Source: UBA8941 sp963780545 (GTDB lineage Archaea > Thermoproteota > Bathyarchaeia > TCS64). Taken from it: a stretch of 64,000 nt of DNA. This document shows, one piece after another, positions 44,675-54,015 of the stretch (the first letter of the stretch is position 1; the number at the start of each line of letters is the position of its first letter). Location: contig CAWACK010000008.1 in NCBI GenBank assembly GCA_963780545.1, positions 310,001-374,000 of the forward strand. The letters run 5' to 3'. Made by a program: the position numbers and the translations under genes. The notes beneath the pieces are model-generated. The model was not told where the DNA came from and searched no databases. It was given only the letters and a program-made list of their open reading frames with translations.

Positions 44675-45337
44675 ATGGTGGAGTCTCAACTGCATAGCCA
44701 CCTCAAGCGAGTCGCCGTACTCTGGCTAATTAACCAAGGCTGCTTTCTCGCCGATGTCGAGGTCCCGCTGAGTCAGCTGGGGCTACGGCGTTATACTGAG
44801 TTTGATAACAAGACGTTGGTGGATGCGGTTGGTGTTGGGCTGAGGTTCAACGCCGGGAATAGTAGAGGGGAAGATATCGAGGAGTTCGAACCATCGTCCC
44901 TAGATGGGGCAGAAGCTGGAGAATGCATCCTCCGGGGCGTTGAGGTAAAGGTGTCACGCAGCGATTTTAGATCAGGATTCGCCTGCAGCGGCTGCAACTA
45001 CCACTATCTTCTCACACCCATGAAGCTCCTTGCGCCCTCAGAGGTCCCTAAAGGCGTCGGCCTCATTGAGTACAACAAGTATAAGTTTGGCTGCGAACCC
45101 GAGGACGCTTACCCCAATCGTCCATACAGGATCACCGGTCTTCGTGTTCTCAAACACCCTATCCACCGGGAGGTCCCCCGCTTCCAAGTCGACGGGGTCA
45201 TTGCCCTCCTCGCCAACCGGACCCAGCAGCAGACACGGCAAATAGCGCTGGAAAATTCGGATATTAAAGCCGCCGTGGATCACCGCGGTCTCGGAGTCGC
45301 TCCCGGAAGAGGACTTAGAGCGTCTCCTATCACATGA
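44675..45337 (+). CDS. MmcB-like PD-(D/E)XK superfamily protein
   Basis: About 220 residues beginning MVESQLHSHLKRVAVLWLI, with GVEVKVSRSDFRSG, matching the nuclease-like core (E-x-K) of MmcB/DUF2170-like DNA repair associated proteins, then LLTPMKLLAPSEVPKGVGLIEY. ATG 44675 is the chosen start because the preceding part of the frame overlaps the divergent Fe-S gene, and a TTATAT box lies about 45 bases upstream. Likely a DNA repair nuclease; evidence for catalysis is limited to EVKVS. Confidence 0.6.
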   Translation: MVESQLHSHLKRVAVLWLINQGCFLADVEVPLSQLGLRRYTEFDNKTLVDAVGVGLRFNAGNSRGEDIEEFEPSSLDGAEAGECILRGVEVKVSRSDFRSGFACSGCNYHYLLTPMKLLAPSEVPKGVGLIEYNKYKFGCEPEDAYPNRPYRITGLRVLKHPIHREVPRFQVDGVIALLANRTQQQTRQIALENSDIKAAVDHRGLGVAPGRGLRASPIT

Positions 45338-45393
45338 TTAGCCAGAAGTACGAGAGAAACAGCAGCGAAAACCTTTAACTAGTCGCACACTGA

Positions 45394-45399
45394 GCGCGC
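45394..45399. repeat. short CG tract (6 nt)
   Basis: GCGCGC in the convergent spacer between the MmcB-like gene and the dihydroorotase-family gene. Last intergenic tract seen in the window. Confidence 0.4.
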
Positions 45400-45425
45400 A
45401 CGAGATAGCTTGAAAAAGAGTGTGA

Positions 45426-46781
45426 TCAGTATTCTTCGACGGGGCGTAGCCATCTGCCCTGACCCGGCTTCCCCGTGACCTGGCCTTCCTCGTAGATGAC
45501 GGAACCGCGCAGCAGAGTCATCACGGGAGCTCCAACGCCCTCAATCCCCTCGTAGGGGGTCACTTTCTGGATCGTCTTCAGGTCCTCACCCCTAATCTTG
45601 AATGGCTTCTCCATGTCAACGATCACAACATCAGCGTCGGCTCCTAGGTTCAGCCCACCCTTCACGGGGTACACTCCGTTGATCATCGCTGGGTTTGTGC
45701 TGAAGACCTCAACCAGGCGTTCTAAGCCTATCCTGCCGTCGTTGACGGCGTTCAACATCAATGGTAGACTCGTTTCGATGACCACGCCTCCGCTGGGGGC
45801 TTCGAAGATGTTCTTCCACCCCTTGTCTTTCTCCTCCTTTGTATATGGGGCGTGGTCGCTGGCGAGAACATCAATGACGCCATCGTTAAGGGCGTCCCAT
45901 AGCTGTGCCTGGTCTGCCTCGGTTCTGAGCGGCGGGTCGACCTTCGCGTATGGTCCCCGCTCCTTCATCGTCTCCTCGCTCATCAGCAGGTAATTCGTCG
46001 ATGTCTCACCCGTAGCGTCAACGCCGCGGATCTGGGCGTTCTCGAGGATGTCGACGGCTTCACCGCAGCTCATGTGGCATATGTGCAGGTGGACCCCCGT
46101 CTCCTCGGCGAACATTAGGGCGCGGGATACTGCCTCAGCTTCGGCGATGGAGGGGCGGAACTCGCCGTGCGCCATAGGGTCGGTTCGTCCGAGCCTAACA
46201 GCCTCAGCCATACCCCTGTCTACAATCACCTGGTTTTCGGCATGGATCAAGCAGGGGAGCCCCTCATCTGCGATGATCTCGAAGTTCTTCCTGAGTTGCC
46301 AGTCGTCGGCTGCGAGCTCTTTGAACCTCGCGATCATAAAGCTCTTGTAGGCTACGGCTCCAGCCTTGGCCAGACCACGCAGTTCTTCCTCCGGCACATC
46401 CCCAGCGCCAGCTACTAATCCGAAGTCAACCAGCGACTTCTTTGAGGCTATCGTCTTTTTCTCCTCAAACGCCTTCACCGTTACGGTCGCAGGTACAGTG
46501 TTAGGCATATCCATCACCGACGTTACACCGCCTGCAGCCGCTGCGCGGGTGCCAGACTCGAAGTTTTCGCGTTCAGGGTTACCGGGGTCCCTTAGGTGGA
46601 CATGCATGTCCACCATGCCTGGCAGCACATAGTTACCTAAAGCGTCTATGACTCTATCCGCCCTCGGCTCACCTGACTTGACGATCCCCACGATCTTTCC
46701 TTCATCGATGATAAGGGTGCCCTCCCAGAGGCCAGAGGGAAGGACAAGTGTTCCGTTCTTTACGACGATGTCAACTGGCAA
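45426..46781 (-). CDS. dihydroorotase/allantoinase-family hydrolase
   Basis: A 451-residue cyclic amidohydrolase: DMHVHLRDPG (metal His pair), VAYKSFMIARF (carboxylated lysine), IHAEN and HICHMS (His ligands), and ASDHAPYTKEEK (catalytic Asp). Length and motif spacing match class I dihydroorotases and allantoinases; without pyrimidine or purine neighbours the substrate is undecided. TTG 46781 (LPVDIVVKNG) is preferred over the frame start at 46811. Confidence 0.85.
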   Translation of the reverse strand: MPVDIVVKNGTLVLPSGLWEGTLIIDEGKIVGIVKSGEPRADRVIDALGNYVLPGMVDMHVHLRDPGNPERENFESGTRAAAAGGVTSVMDMPNTVPATVTVKAFEEKKTIASKKSLVDFGLVAGAGDVPEEELRGLAKAGAVAYKSFMIARFKELAADDWQLRKNFEIIADEGLPCLIHAENQVIVDRGMAEAVRLGRTDPMAHGEFRPSIAEAEAVSRALMFAEETGVHLHICHMSCGEAVDILENAQIRGVDATGETSTNYLLMSEETMKERGPYAKVDPPLRTEADQAQLWDALNDGVIDVLASDHAPYTKEEKDKGWKNIFEAPSGGVVIETSLPLMLNAVNDGRIGLERLVEVFSTNPAMINGVYPVKGGLNLGADADVVIVDMEKPFKIRGEDLKTIQKVTPYEGIEGVGAPVMTLLRGSVIYEEGQVTGKPGQGRWLRPVEEY

Positions 46782-46840
46782 AGCAACACACCTGCAATAA
46801 CGCGGTGCCACCTGTAAAATAACTTTAACCGAAGAAAGGG

Positions 46841-47968
46841 CTAGAAAATTATGTTCCAGGGCATCTGGTTGAGAACTACTGGGTCACCCTTCGTCACCAG
46901 GACTATATCCTCGACGTGGCTTCTCATATTTAGCTTAGGGTCGATTCTGATTGGCTCGTAGGTCAGCGTCATGCCAGCCTTCAAGGGGAGCGCGTCGGTC
47001 TCGATCGATCCGAAGTTCGTCGCGTAGGGCATCGTATAGTCGTGTACGTCGAGCCCGATCTGGTGGCCGCACCGCGGCGTCGACTCGAAGCCCATCTCCT
47101 CGTGGAGTGAGTTGGCGTATCGTAGGACTTCGTTGCCTGACACACCCTCACGTATGTGTTTAATCCCCTCACGCTGAACTTTCATGACCCTGTCTAGGAA
47201 GCCCTGCGACTCGGCGTCGAGCGTTATGGGCCATGTGCGCCCCATATCGCTGCAGTACCCTGATTCGACCCGTACGCCGACGTCTACGCTAATCATATCG
47301 AGGTGTTTCACGGTCCCGTACGACCTCCTCGGCCCCCTACAGAAGCTGATCGTCGAGTCGAAGCTATGTCCAAGAGCACCCAACTCTATGAGTCGAGCGT
47401 CGAGCCGCTTCTTCAGCTTCCACGTGTCGCTTCCCGGGACTGCGCCCTGGATCAACTCGTAGACGGCGTTCTCCGTGATGTTTATGGCCCTCCTAATCTC
47501 CGAGACCTCATACTCATCCTTAATGCTACGCATCGTGAAAACATGGTCGCTTACGTCCTTCTTCGGTTCGATCTTAATGTGCACCGTATCAGCCATCATA
47601 TAGGCGAACTGGCTACTCATTGTGGATAAGTCGAAGCATACCTTATTTGGGTCGTATCCGGTGAGAGCGACCTGCGTACCCCTTATGTGATGCCCCTTCT
47701 CCTGCCTAACAGCGACCACCTTACTGTACTTGCCACTCTCCTCAGCGGCCTTCGCTCCCCAGTGTGGGCATACGAGAGTCACGTCTCCATTGACGTTCAA
47801 AACCAGACTCTGGTGCTCGTCTCCTATTCCCTCTGGGCAGAAGTAGATGAAGTTACCCGGGTTCTGGTTGACGACCTCGTTGAGGAAGACCACGGTCTCG
47901 AACCCGCGGCGCTCCACCTCCCTGAGGAGCTCCTTTCTCCTCCTCGTAATCGATTCGTCCTGATTCAA
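46841..47968 (-). CDS. M24-family metallopeptidase (Xaa-Pro type)
   Basis: About 375 residues of pita-bread fold: an N-terminal creatinase-like domain, then SVDVGVRVESGYCSDMGRTW (metal Asp pair), RCGHQIGLDVHD (metal His), TYEPIRID and RSHVEDIVLV (metal Glu pair). It cleaves Xaa-Pro bonds or acts as a creatinase-like enzyme. TTG 47968 avoids overlap with the divergent MFS gene; the longer frame to 48064 looks unrelated to the family. Confidence 0.87.
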   Translation of the reverse strand: MNQDESITRRRKELLREVERRGFETVVFLNEVVNQNPGNFIYFCPEGIGDEHQSLVLNVNGDVTLVCPHWGAKAAEESGKYSKVVAVRQEKGHHIRGTQVALTGYDPNKVCFDLSTMSSQFAYMMADTVHIKIEPKKDVSDHVFTMRSIKDEYEVSEIRRAINITENAVYELIQGAVPGSDTWKLKKRLDARLIELGALGHSFDSTISFCRGPRRSYGTVKHLDMISVDVGVRVESGYCSDMGRTWPITLDAESQGFLDRVMKVQREGIKHIREGVSGNEVLRYANSLHEEMGFESTPRCGHQIGLDVHDYTMPYATNFGSIETDALPLKAGMTLTYEPIRIDPKLNMRSHVEDIVLVTKGDPVVLNQMPWNIIF

Positions 47969-48078
47969 GCGGGTCACTCGAAAAATAGAGACAAGCGGAG
48001 GGGATATGGCTTTTCCCCTCCAATCCGGATAATCAGTTGCCCGTAAGGGATTTAACCAATCCAATCTGCTTTGGTTCT

Positions 48079-49251
48079 ATGAACCGGGACCACGTTACCT
48101 TCGGGCTCCTCGGCGCTGCACACTCACTCAACCACAGCCTCTTCCTAGTCCTCCCACCACTGCTCAGCACAATCGCTCAGAACCTCGGCGTAAGTTTCCA
48201 GACGCTCGGCCTCGTCGCGACTGCAACCTACTTTATCTACGGCACTGGTGCTCTGGCAGGTGGCCCACTCTCTGATCTGATTGGAAGCGTAAAGGTCGCC
48301 AGAATAAGCATCGGCCTCGCGGGCGTCTCAAGCCTCCTATTCCTAATCTGCAGGGAAATCTACACTTTTTCAGCCGCGATGTTCCTCATGGCAATTTGGG
48401 CTAGTTTCTACCACCCAACGGCAAACAAACTCATCGCAGAAGCCTTCCCATCGAACACAGGCAACGCGATGGGAATCCACAACGCAGCAGGCAACGCAGG
48501 CCAGGTGCTTACACCCACGGTTGCCTTCCTACTCGGTGTCCTCATCAATTGGCGATTCAGCTTCATCTTCTTCGGCCTCCTCAGCATAGCCACCGCCGTC
48601 TTCATGGACAGGATAAGCCTCGAAGAGAACACTCTTAAGGGACAGAAGAAGCTCGCAGTAATGGAGTTCCTCAGAATCCCAAACTTTTGGTTAATCCTCC
48701 TGTTTAACGCCCTCGTCGGCTTTATATCTAGAGCTGTAGAAGTCTATTTTCCAACTTTCCTCAGCCTTGGGCAAGGTTACACAGGGGAGTTCGCCGCAAT
48801 TGGAAGCTCACTGATTCTCCTATTCGGCGTCGCGGGTCAGCTGATAGGCGGGAAGGGTTCCGACAAAATCGGTCCAACGAAGATCTTGGTCGGCGCGATC
48901 ACAGGGGTACTTCTAAGCTTCTTACTGCTAATCTTCGTCCCAACGAGCTACCCAGTGGTCATCGCCTTCACCCTAATCTATGGTTTAGCTCTCTTCGCCC
49001 ATCAGCCCTCGATGACTAACCTGGTGAGCAGGGTGACGCCTAAGCACTTGATGGGTTTGAGCTATGGTGTGATGTTCTTCTTTACCTTCGGTCTAGGTTC
49101 AGTAGCAGCCGCTGTGTTAGGTTCGTTGACGGATAGATACGGTATCGTCTTCGCTTTCTCGACGAACGCAGTAGTCGCCGTGGCGCTCCTCGGGGTAACA
49201 ATACTGATCTATAGAACCTATGGTAAAACTATGCCCGCGTCAGGTAGCTGA
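48079..49251 (+). CDS. MFS transporter
   Basis: A 390-residue twelve-helix carrier beginning MNRDHVTFGLLGAAHSLNHS. A-motif loops GGPLSDLIGSVKVARIS and GGKGSDKIGPTKILVG are present. It resembles the FSR (fosmidomycin resistance)/drug exporter family of MFS. ATG 48079 is used. Its end overlaps the convergent Nudix gene by 23 bases. Confidence 0.86.
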   Translation: MNRDHVTFGLLGAAHSLNHSLFLVLPPLLSTIAQNLGVSFQTLGLVATATYFIYGTGALAGGPLSDLIGSVKVARISIGLAGVSSLLFLICREIYTFSAAMFLMAIWASFYHPTANKLIAEAFPSNTGNAMGIHNAAGNAGQVLTPTVAFLLGVLINWRFSFIFFGLLSIATAVFMDRISLEENTLKGQKKLAVMEFLRIPNFWLILLFNALVGFISRAVEVYFPTFLSLGQGYTGEFAAIGSSLILLFGVAGQLIGGKGSDKIGPTKILVGAITGVLLSFLLLIFVPTSYPVVIAFTLIYGLALFAHQPSMTNLVSRVTPKHLMGLSYGVMFFFTFGLGSVAAAVLGSLTDRYGIVFAFSTNAVVAVALLGVTILIYRTYGKTMPASGS

Positions 49252-49750
49252 GGATGCCCGCGATCGTCTTAGCGTCCTCTATAGTGTTCTTCTCGATCAT
49301 CTCGAGGAGCGCGTCAGGAGTATAGGCCTCGATGGTGATGCTCTCATCCTCTTCCGCATGAGATTCACCGGCCTTAAGCCCTGTTGCAAAGTAGAGGTGA
49401 ATTACTTCGTTACTGTATCCTGGGGCCATGTACATGGCTAGGATCTTCTTCATCGAGCCGGCATTGTAGCCAGTCTCCTCCTTTAGTTCACGGCGGGCGC
49501 ACGTGTCAGGCGCTTCACCCTTTTCGATGGTGCCGGCGGGTATCTCGAGGAGCTCCTTGCCCGCCGAGTACCGGTACTGTCTGACTAGAAGAATTCGGCC
49601 GTCATCTAGTATCGGCACCATTGCTACTGCGCCTGGGTGGTCGACTGTGTCTCTTGTGGTTATCTTCCCGTTTGGGAGCTCAGCCTCATCGGTTTTGAAG
49701 CTGAAGTTTTTGCCTTTGTAGAGTAGCTTCGAGTAGATCGTCTTCTCCAT
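49229..49750 (-). CDS. Nudix hydrolase (ADP-ribose pyrophosphatase type)
   Basis: A 173-residue protein with the Nudix box beginning at GTIEKGE and running through ARRELKEETG (the Glu residues bind the catalytic metal ions). The N-terminal part (RQYRYSAGKELLEIPAG) is the ADPRase family feature. It hydrolyses ADP-ribose or other NDP-sugars. RBS AGGTG lies about 6 bases before the ATG. The gene is convergent with the MFS gene. Confidence 0.9.
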   Translation of the reverse strand: MEKTIYSKLLYKGKNFSFKTDEAELPNGKITTRDTVDHPGAVAMVPILDDGRILLVRQYRYSAGKELLEIPAGTIEKGEAPDTCARRELKEETGYNAGSMKKILAMYMAPGYSNEVIHLYFATGLKAGESHAEEDESITIEAYTPDALLEMIEKNTIEDAKTIAGILSYLTRA

Positions 49751-49850
49751 TTTGACACCTCGTATACGACTTCTGTCCTACTCTGCGTCTCCCAATATAT
49801 GAAACATAAAATATAATGGACTTCGCTGCTCATTGACGAAGGATCTAAAT

Positions 49851-50636
49851 ATGGAGAAGCCAGACAAGGCCCACGACTCAGTCGTAAAAAACGAGTTTAC
49901 CCGCCAGTCAAAGGCGATGCAAAACGCGAGAATATTCACAGATATGGAGATCATCAACAAGATCAAGGCTGCAACGCTTCGAAATGGTGGAAAAGTCCGA
50001 GTTCTCGATCTTGGCTGCGGACCCGGAATAGTCACTGCGGCGATTGCACCGGATGTCGACGAGGTGGTTGCCGTCGACCTAACCCCCGAAATGATCGAAT
50101 TAGCAAGAAAGAGATGCAGCGAACTAGGGCTTACGAACGTTCGATTCAAAGTTGGTCAAGCGGAGAAAATCCCGTTTAGAGATGGATACTTCGACGTCGT
50201 TATGACCCGATTACTTCTCCACCACCTCCTCTCACCGAACATAGCCGTAGATGAGATGATGCGTGTCCTCAAAGTTAGTGGCTTGGCCGTAGTCGCAGAC
50301 ATTGTATCCTCAGGTAACTCATCGGAGGCGGAGTTACACAACGCCCTTGAAATTCTGCGCGATCCCTCCCACGTCAGATCACTATCAGAAGATGAACTGA
50401 AGAAGATCATCGAGTCTACGAGGCTGAAAATCATCGATAGCGACTCCTGGATAAACGAGCGAGAGTTCGGTGAGTGGATCAAGATAACGAACTCCCCTGA
50501 GCGAGAGAAGCCTTTGTTCACGGTGATGAAGGCATTGGCTGAAGCGGGAGTGACTGCGGGAATAAACCTCAGATTGGATGGATCCCGTATCAAGTTTGAT
50601 CATAGGTGGGTGCTGATAACTGCTAAGAAGTCATGA
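49851..50636 (+). CDS. class I SAM-dependent methyltransferase
   Basis: A 261-residue protein with motif I VLDLGCGPGIVTAA, motif II-like AVDLTPEMIELA and FDVVMTRLLLHHL, like UbiE/MenG and other methyltransferases. The C-terminal part has an added region. The ATG at 49851 follows a TATAAT-like box. Substrate cannot be told. Confidence 0.85.
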   Translation: MEKPDKAHDSVVKNEFTRQSKAMQNARIFTDMEIINKIKAATLRNGGKVRVLDLGCGPGIVTAAIAPDVDEVVAVDLTPEMIELARKRCSELGLTNVRFKVGQAEKIPFRDGYFDVVMTRLLLHHLLSPNIAVDEMMRVLKVSGLAVVADIVSSGNSSEAELHNALEILRDPSHVRSLSEDELKKIIESTRLKIIDSDSWINEREFGEWIKITNSPEREKPLFTVMKALAEAGVTAGINLRLDGSRIKFDHRWVLITAKKS

Positions 50637-50806
50637 TGATCTCGAGTACTAAGCCGATTCGGATCTTCCAAAGTTTATCCGAGTACACGAAGAAATCTAA
50701 GAAAACGCCAACTATCTCCGAAAATACATTAAAGCTGGTACTTAGACCCTTTTGGCCACATCACGAATACATACCTTAATTGCGTGCCATCGCTACCCTA
50801 TGCTAG

Positions 50807-50956
50807 GAAGTTTCAAACACGTCCAAAAATAAGAGCAAAGCAGAGAAGATTGAGGGAATCAAGAAGCACAAGGAACTAGTGAGGGCTAAGAAGATGGCGA
50901 CGAAGGAGAGGAAAGCAGTCACTCTGCCCGCAGGTTATAAGAGGTCGAAGCAATAG
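50807..50956 (+). CDS. possible small basic protein
   Basis: An open frame of up to 49 codons after TAG 50804, very lysine-rich (KAEKIEGIKKHKELVRAKKM), ends PAGYKRSKQ-stop. No normal start codon lies at the front; GTG near 50876 is possible but leaves few codons. Composition suggests a nucleic-acid-binding tail or a broken small gene. The rest of 50637-51142 shows nothing I recognise. Confidence 0.3.
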   Translation, partial: EVSNTSKNKSKAEKIEGIKKHKELVRAKKMATKERKAVTLPAGYKRSKQ

Positions 50957-51142
50957 GAAGCTTGAGCACTCATACTTGGCTTCTCCCCACTGATGTGATA
51001 AATCGAATTGGGGTTGATTCCAACACCATTCCCAATGGCAGGCTTTCACTTTCGGGATGGTTCACCCATTCTACGAATACCGAACACGTGGAAGCTTGTC
51101 AATTATTAATACGGGTAGCCTAACTTTAGATAGGTGAGCCCA

Positions 51143-51364
51143 ATGTCACTGCCGGGAGATGTCAAGCAGCAGGAGACCGAGATCGTGTCGGAGCTGAGAA
51201 AACTAGGGATACAGGTCTATTTCAAGATCAACAAGGTCGACCCTAAGACGAAGGCTTGGGAGCACACAGTCGGCTTCTACAAGGTCCACTCCAAGGAGGA
51301 AACGGATAAGGTATGGGAAATAATCCGCAAGCACTACGACAAATGGTCAAAACACTCCAATTAG
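51143..51364 (+). CDS. small hypothetical protein
   Basis: A 73-residue alpha/beta protein: helix QQETEIVSELRKLGI, strands QVYFKINKVD and HTVGFYKVHS, then a helix KEETDKVWEIIRKHYDKW. GGTGAG sits 5 bases before the ATG at 51143, which is preferred over GTG 51134. No family recognised. Confidence 0.6.
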   Translation: MSLPGDVKQQETEIVSELRKLGIQVYFKINKVDPKTKAWEHTVGFYKVHSKEETDKVWEIIRKHYDKWSKHSN

Positions 51365-51490
51365 ACGACGCCATCGACTCATGAATTAAAGAGTTCACTG
51401 GCTAGGTTCAGAGCTCCTCTCCCTTCTTGATTAGTATACGAAAAAACTGTTCATTCAACTGATAAGTAAGAATCCATCAATGTGTTCAGC

Positions 51491-52075
51491 ATGGTCAAGG
51501 TTTTAGGTATAGTAGGTAGCCCACGTAGAGGCGGAAACACCGAAATTTTGGTGAAGACCGCCCTCGAATCGGCAAGAAGTGTGGGGGCGGAGACCGAGAT
51601 TATCCGCCTCAGCGAGAAGATAGTCGGGCCATGCGATGGGTGCGCGTCATGCGGGAAGACGAAGAAGTGTAAGACAGACGACGACTTCGCCGAGGTATTT
51701 GATAAAATGGCCGCCGCAGACGCGATTCTCTTCGCCAGCCCCGCATACTTCGAATCCGTTACCCCTCAGATGAAGGCGCTGATCGACAGAGCCGGTTTCT
51801 TCAACAACAGGGCCCTCGGTAGGTCAGCCTTCACAGGTAAGGTTGGCGGAGCTATGGCAGTTGCGTATAGGACAGGCCTAGCGACCACGTGGTGTCAGAT
51901 GCTGATCTTCATACTAGCCCAAAGAATGATCGTCCCGGGTATAGCCAGCTTCCCCAACGCCATTGCAAGTGAGCCCGGAGACGTACTAAACGACAAGGAG
52001 GGAATGGAGAAGGCGATGGAGATCGGCGAGGCAATGACTAAGCTGGCGCAGAAGCTCGCTAAGGTAAGTGACTGA
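51491..52075 (+). CDS. iron-sulfur flavoprotein (NADPH-dependent FMN reductase family)
   Basis: A 194-residue flavodoxin-like protein: LGIVGSPRRGGNTEILV (FMN phosphate loop), CDGCASCGKTKKCKTDD (a compact cysteine cluster, as in Isf of methanogens), and FASPAYFESVTPQMKALIDR (FMN ring). It reduces FMN, quinones or oxygen species with ferredoxin or NAD(P)H. ATG 51491. Confidence 0.88.
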   Translation: MVKVLGIVGSPRRGGNTEILVKTALESARSVGAETEIIRLSEKIVGPCDGCASCGKTKKCKTDDDFAEVFDKMAAADAILFASPAYFESVTPQMKALIDRAGFFNNRALGRSAFTGKVGGAMAVAYRTGLATTWCQMLIFILAQRMIVPGIASFPNAIASEPGDVLNDKEGMEKAMEIGEAMTKLAQKLAKVSD

Positions 52076-52146
52076 AGTTCACTAGCATCTCTCACCTTTT
52101 TTCACATTAATTCATTCCTCGATAGCAATGTATTCGTATGCTTCAG

Positions 52147-53325
52147 CTACGGTTCAAGCAGGGAGACTGGTTCGCCGTTTTTCGTATAGATACGTGGTAT
52201 CAACGGGTTGAGGTGGTTGAGGACGCTGTATGTCATCCAACCAGCGGTTTCCGCAAATCTAGTGAGGGTATTCTCTCCGGTGCGGCTAATCATCTCGACG
52301 ACGCCACCTTGTTCAACGTCGACGCCTCTTAGGTCGAGCAGGATGTGGTTTAGGCTTACGGATCCGATGCTGCTGCGATACTTGTTGTCAACGAGTATAC
52401 GAGCCTTATTCGCCATCTCGCGTGGGATACCATCGTAGAAGCCCACATGGATTGTGCCTACTGGCATATTCTCAGGGGCGATGAATTTACCCCAGTAGGT
52501 GACGGAGTCTCCCCTCTTAATTGTCTTGATGTACTCGATGCGCGCCTTCCAACAGATGGCCTGTTTAAGTTTGGGGCCGGAGTCGACGTCCTTGGGCTCG
52601 GGGTAGATGCCGTATAGGCTCATACCTGGACGAACGAGGTCAAAATGGGCTTTGGGATTGTTGAGTGTCGCGTCGGTGCTCGCGAGGCTTCTAGTTCCTG
52701 GGTCGATACCTCTAGCCTTTAACTCATCAGAGACTTCATTCATCCTCTGAATCTGCTGTGAATCCTGCTCCGGATTCTGAATAAGAGTGCTCAAGATCCC
52801 TTCAATGTGAATGCCCGGGAGCATTGCAATCTGCTCGATTAGATCTGGCGCCTGCTCGTACCAGACCCCGACGCGTCTTAGACCTGTGTCCACTTTGACG
52901 AAGACACCTACGGTTTTTCCAAGCTTTTTCGCTGCTCTGCTTAGACACTCGGCTGCTTCATATGTATAGAGGATTTGTGTAATCCCCTTCGACGCCACGG
53001 TCTCGTACTGCTCCTGGGTCCATAGGGGATCCATGTTAACTGCGCCCAGACTGGTGTTGTCCCTGATTTGAATAGCCTCGCTTGTCTTAGCTACTAGAAC
53101 CCGTTTGACGTTGTTTTCTTCTAGGTACGCTGCGATTGGCAGTAGGCCGTGTCCATAGGCGTTGTTTTTAATGCATGGCATCACTTCGGCTCTTGTGTGT
53201 CTCCTGATCTCTGAAAGATTGTTGATTAGGGCATCAACATCGATCTCAAGCCAGGAACCATAGCCGTCGATTCGATTTTTTATCTCGGTTGGCTTCATCT
53301 GCTTCGACCTGCACGGGTAGGTCAT
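52147..53325 (-). CDS. alr: alanine racemase-family PLP enzyme
   Basis: A 392-residue fold-type III PLP enzyme: EIDVDALINNLSEIRRHT, MPCIKNNAYGHG (PLP lysine), TGLRRVGVW and a C-terminal domain with TYWGKFIAPENM (second-base Tyr region). Alanine racemase is rare in archaea, since they lack murein, so a bacterial origin or another amino acid as substrate is likely. The usual VCMDQ-like motif is SVSLNH here. An in-frame ATG at 53298 is an alternative start. Confidence 0.83.
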   Translation of the reverse strand: MTYPCRSKQMKPTEIKNRIDGYGSWLEIDVDALINNLSEIRRHTRAEVMPCIKNNAYGHGLLPIAAYLEENNVKRVLVAKTSEAIQIRDNTSLGAVNMDPLWTQEQYETVASKGITQILYTYEAAECLSRAAKKLGKTVGVFVKVDTGLRRVGVWYEQAPDLIEQIAMLPGIHIEGILSTLIQNPEQDSQQIQRMNEVSDELKARGIDPGTRSLASTDATLNNPKAHFDLVRPGMSLYGIYPEPKDVDSGPKLKQAICWKARIEYIKTIKRGDSVTYWGKFIAPENMPVGTIHVGFYDGIPREMANKARILVDNKYRSSIGSVSLNHILLDLRGVDVEQGGVVEMISRTGENTLTRFAETAGWMTYSVLNHLNPLIPRIYTKNGEPVSLLEP

Positions 53326-53540
53326 GACTTCAACTTTAATTGCTAATTAGTATAAGCATTTATCATGCGTGCTCTTAAAAAACGTGTATTTTTGGTTTAG
53401 ATTCCAGCTTAAACGGCGTTGTTTCGAGGCACTTTTTCAACATTAAGGCTCAACAATATGGATCGCTGTGTCTTTTCCGATCTTTTTCGGGGCACAGATT
53501 GATAACGATCTGTGTGATGGGTTTTCTGAGTGAGTCGAAC

Positions 53541-53957
53541 ATGGTGAATAAAGAGGGAAAATTGGAAGGAACCCTATCTTACGGCTCACCATGTCTACTT
53601 CACAGATGTGTGGCGTGCTGTCTCGATACCGAGATGCCCCTAACAGAAGAGGATATCATGCGGATTGAGAAACTCGGCTTCAAGCGGGTAGAGTTCACAG
53701 TCGAAACGAATGGTGAGACCCGCTTAAAAAACAGACAGAGTAAGTGTTTCTTCCTGGAAGAGAGCGGGTGTAGAGTCTACGCTTCGCGTCCCGACGGGTG
53801 TCGTATCTACCCCCTCATTTACGACGTCGACACTCGTAGGTTCGTCCTGGACCCCATCTGCCTGCATGCCGCTGAATTCAAAGCAACGAAGGAGGATAAG
53901 GAACATCTGAAGCACCTGATTCACAAACTCGATCGGGAAGCCGCGAAGAAATCCTGA
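53541..53957 (+). CDS. YkgJ-family cysteine cluster protein
   Basis: A 138-residue protein with CLLHRCVACCLDTEM and, later, CFFLEESGCRVYASRP and GCRIYPLIYD, the CxxxCxxCC and Cys-x-Cys pattern of YkgJ (DUF/Fe-S or zinc cluster). Function unknown, often in anaerobes. ATG 53541 has an upstream GAG; a longer frame to 53499 is less likely. Confidence 0.75.
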   Translation: MVNKEGKLEGTLSYGSPCLLHRCVACCLDTEMPLTEEDIMRIEKLGFKRVEFTVETNGETRLKNRQSKCFFLEESGCRVYASRPDGCRIYPLIYDVDTRRFVLDPICLHAAEFKATKEDKEHLKHLIHKLDREAAKKS

Positions 53958-54015
53958 CCTTCAGCCAAGTTTTATTTATCCTAGCAACTCATTTTTGGTA
54001 TTTCAGGTGTTTTGC

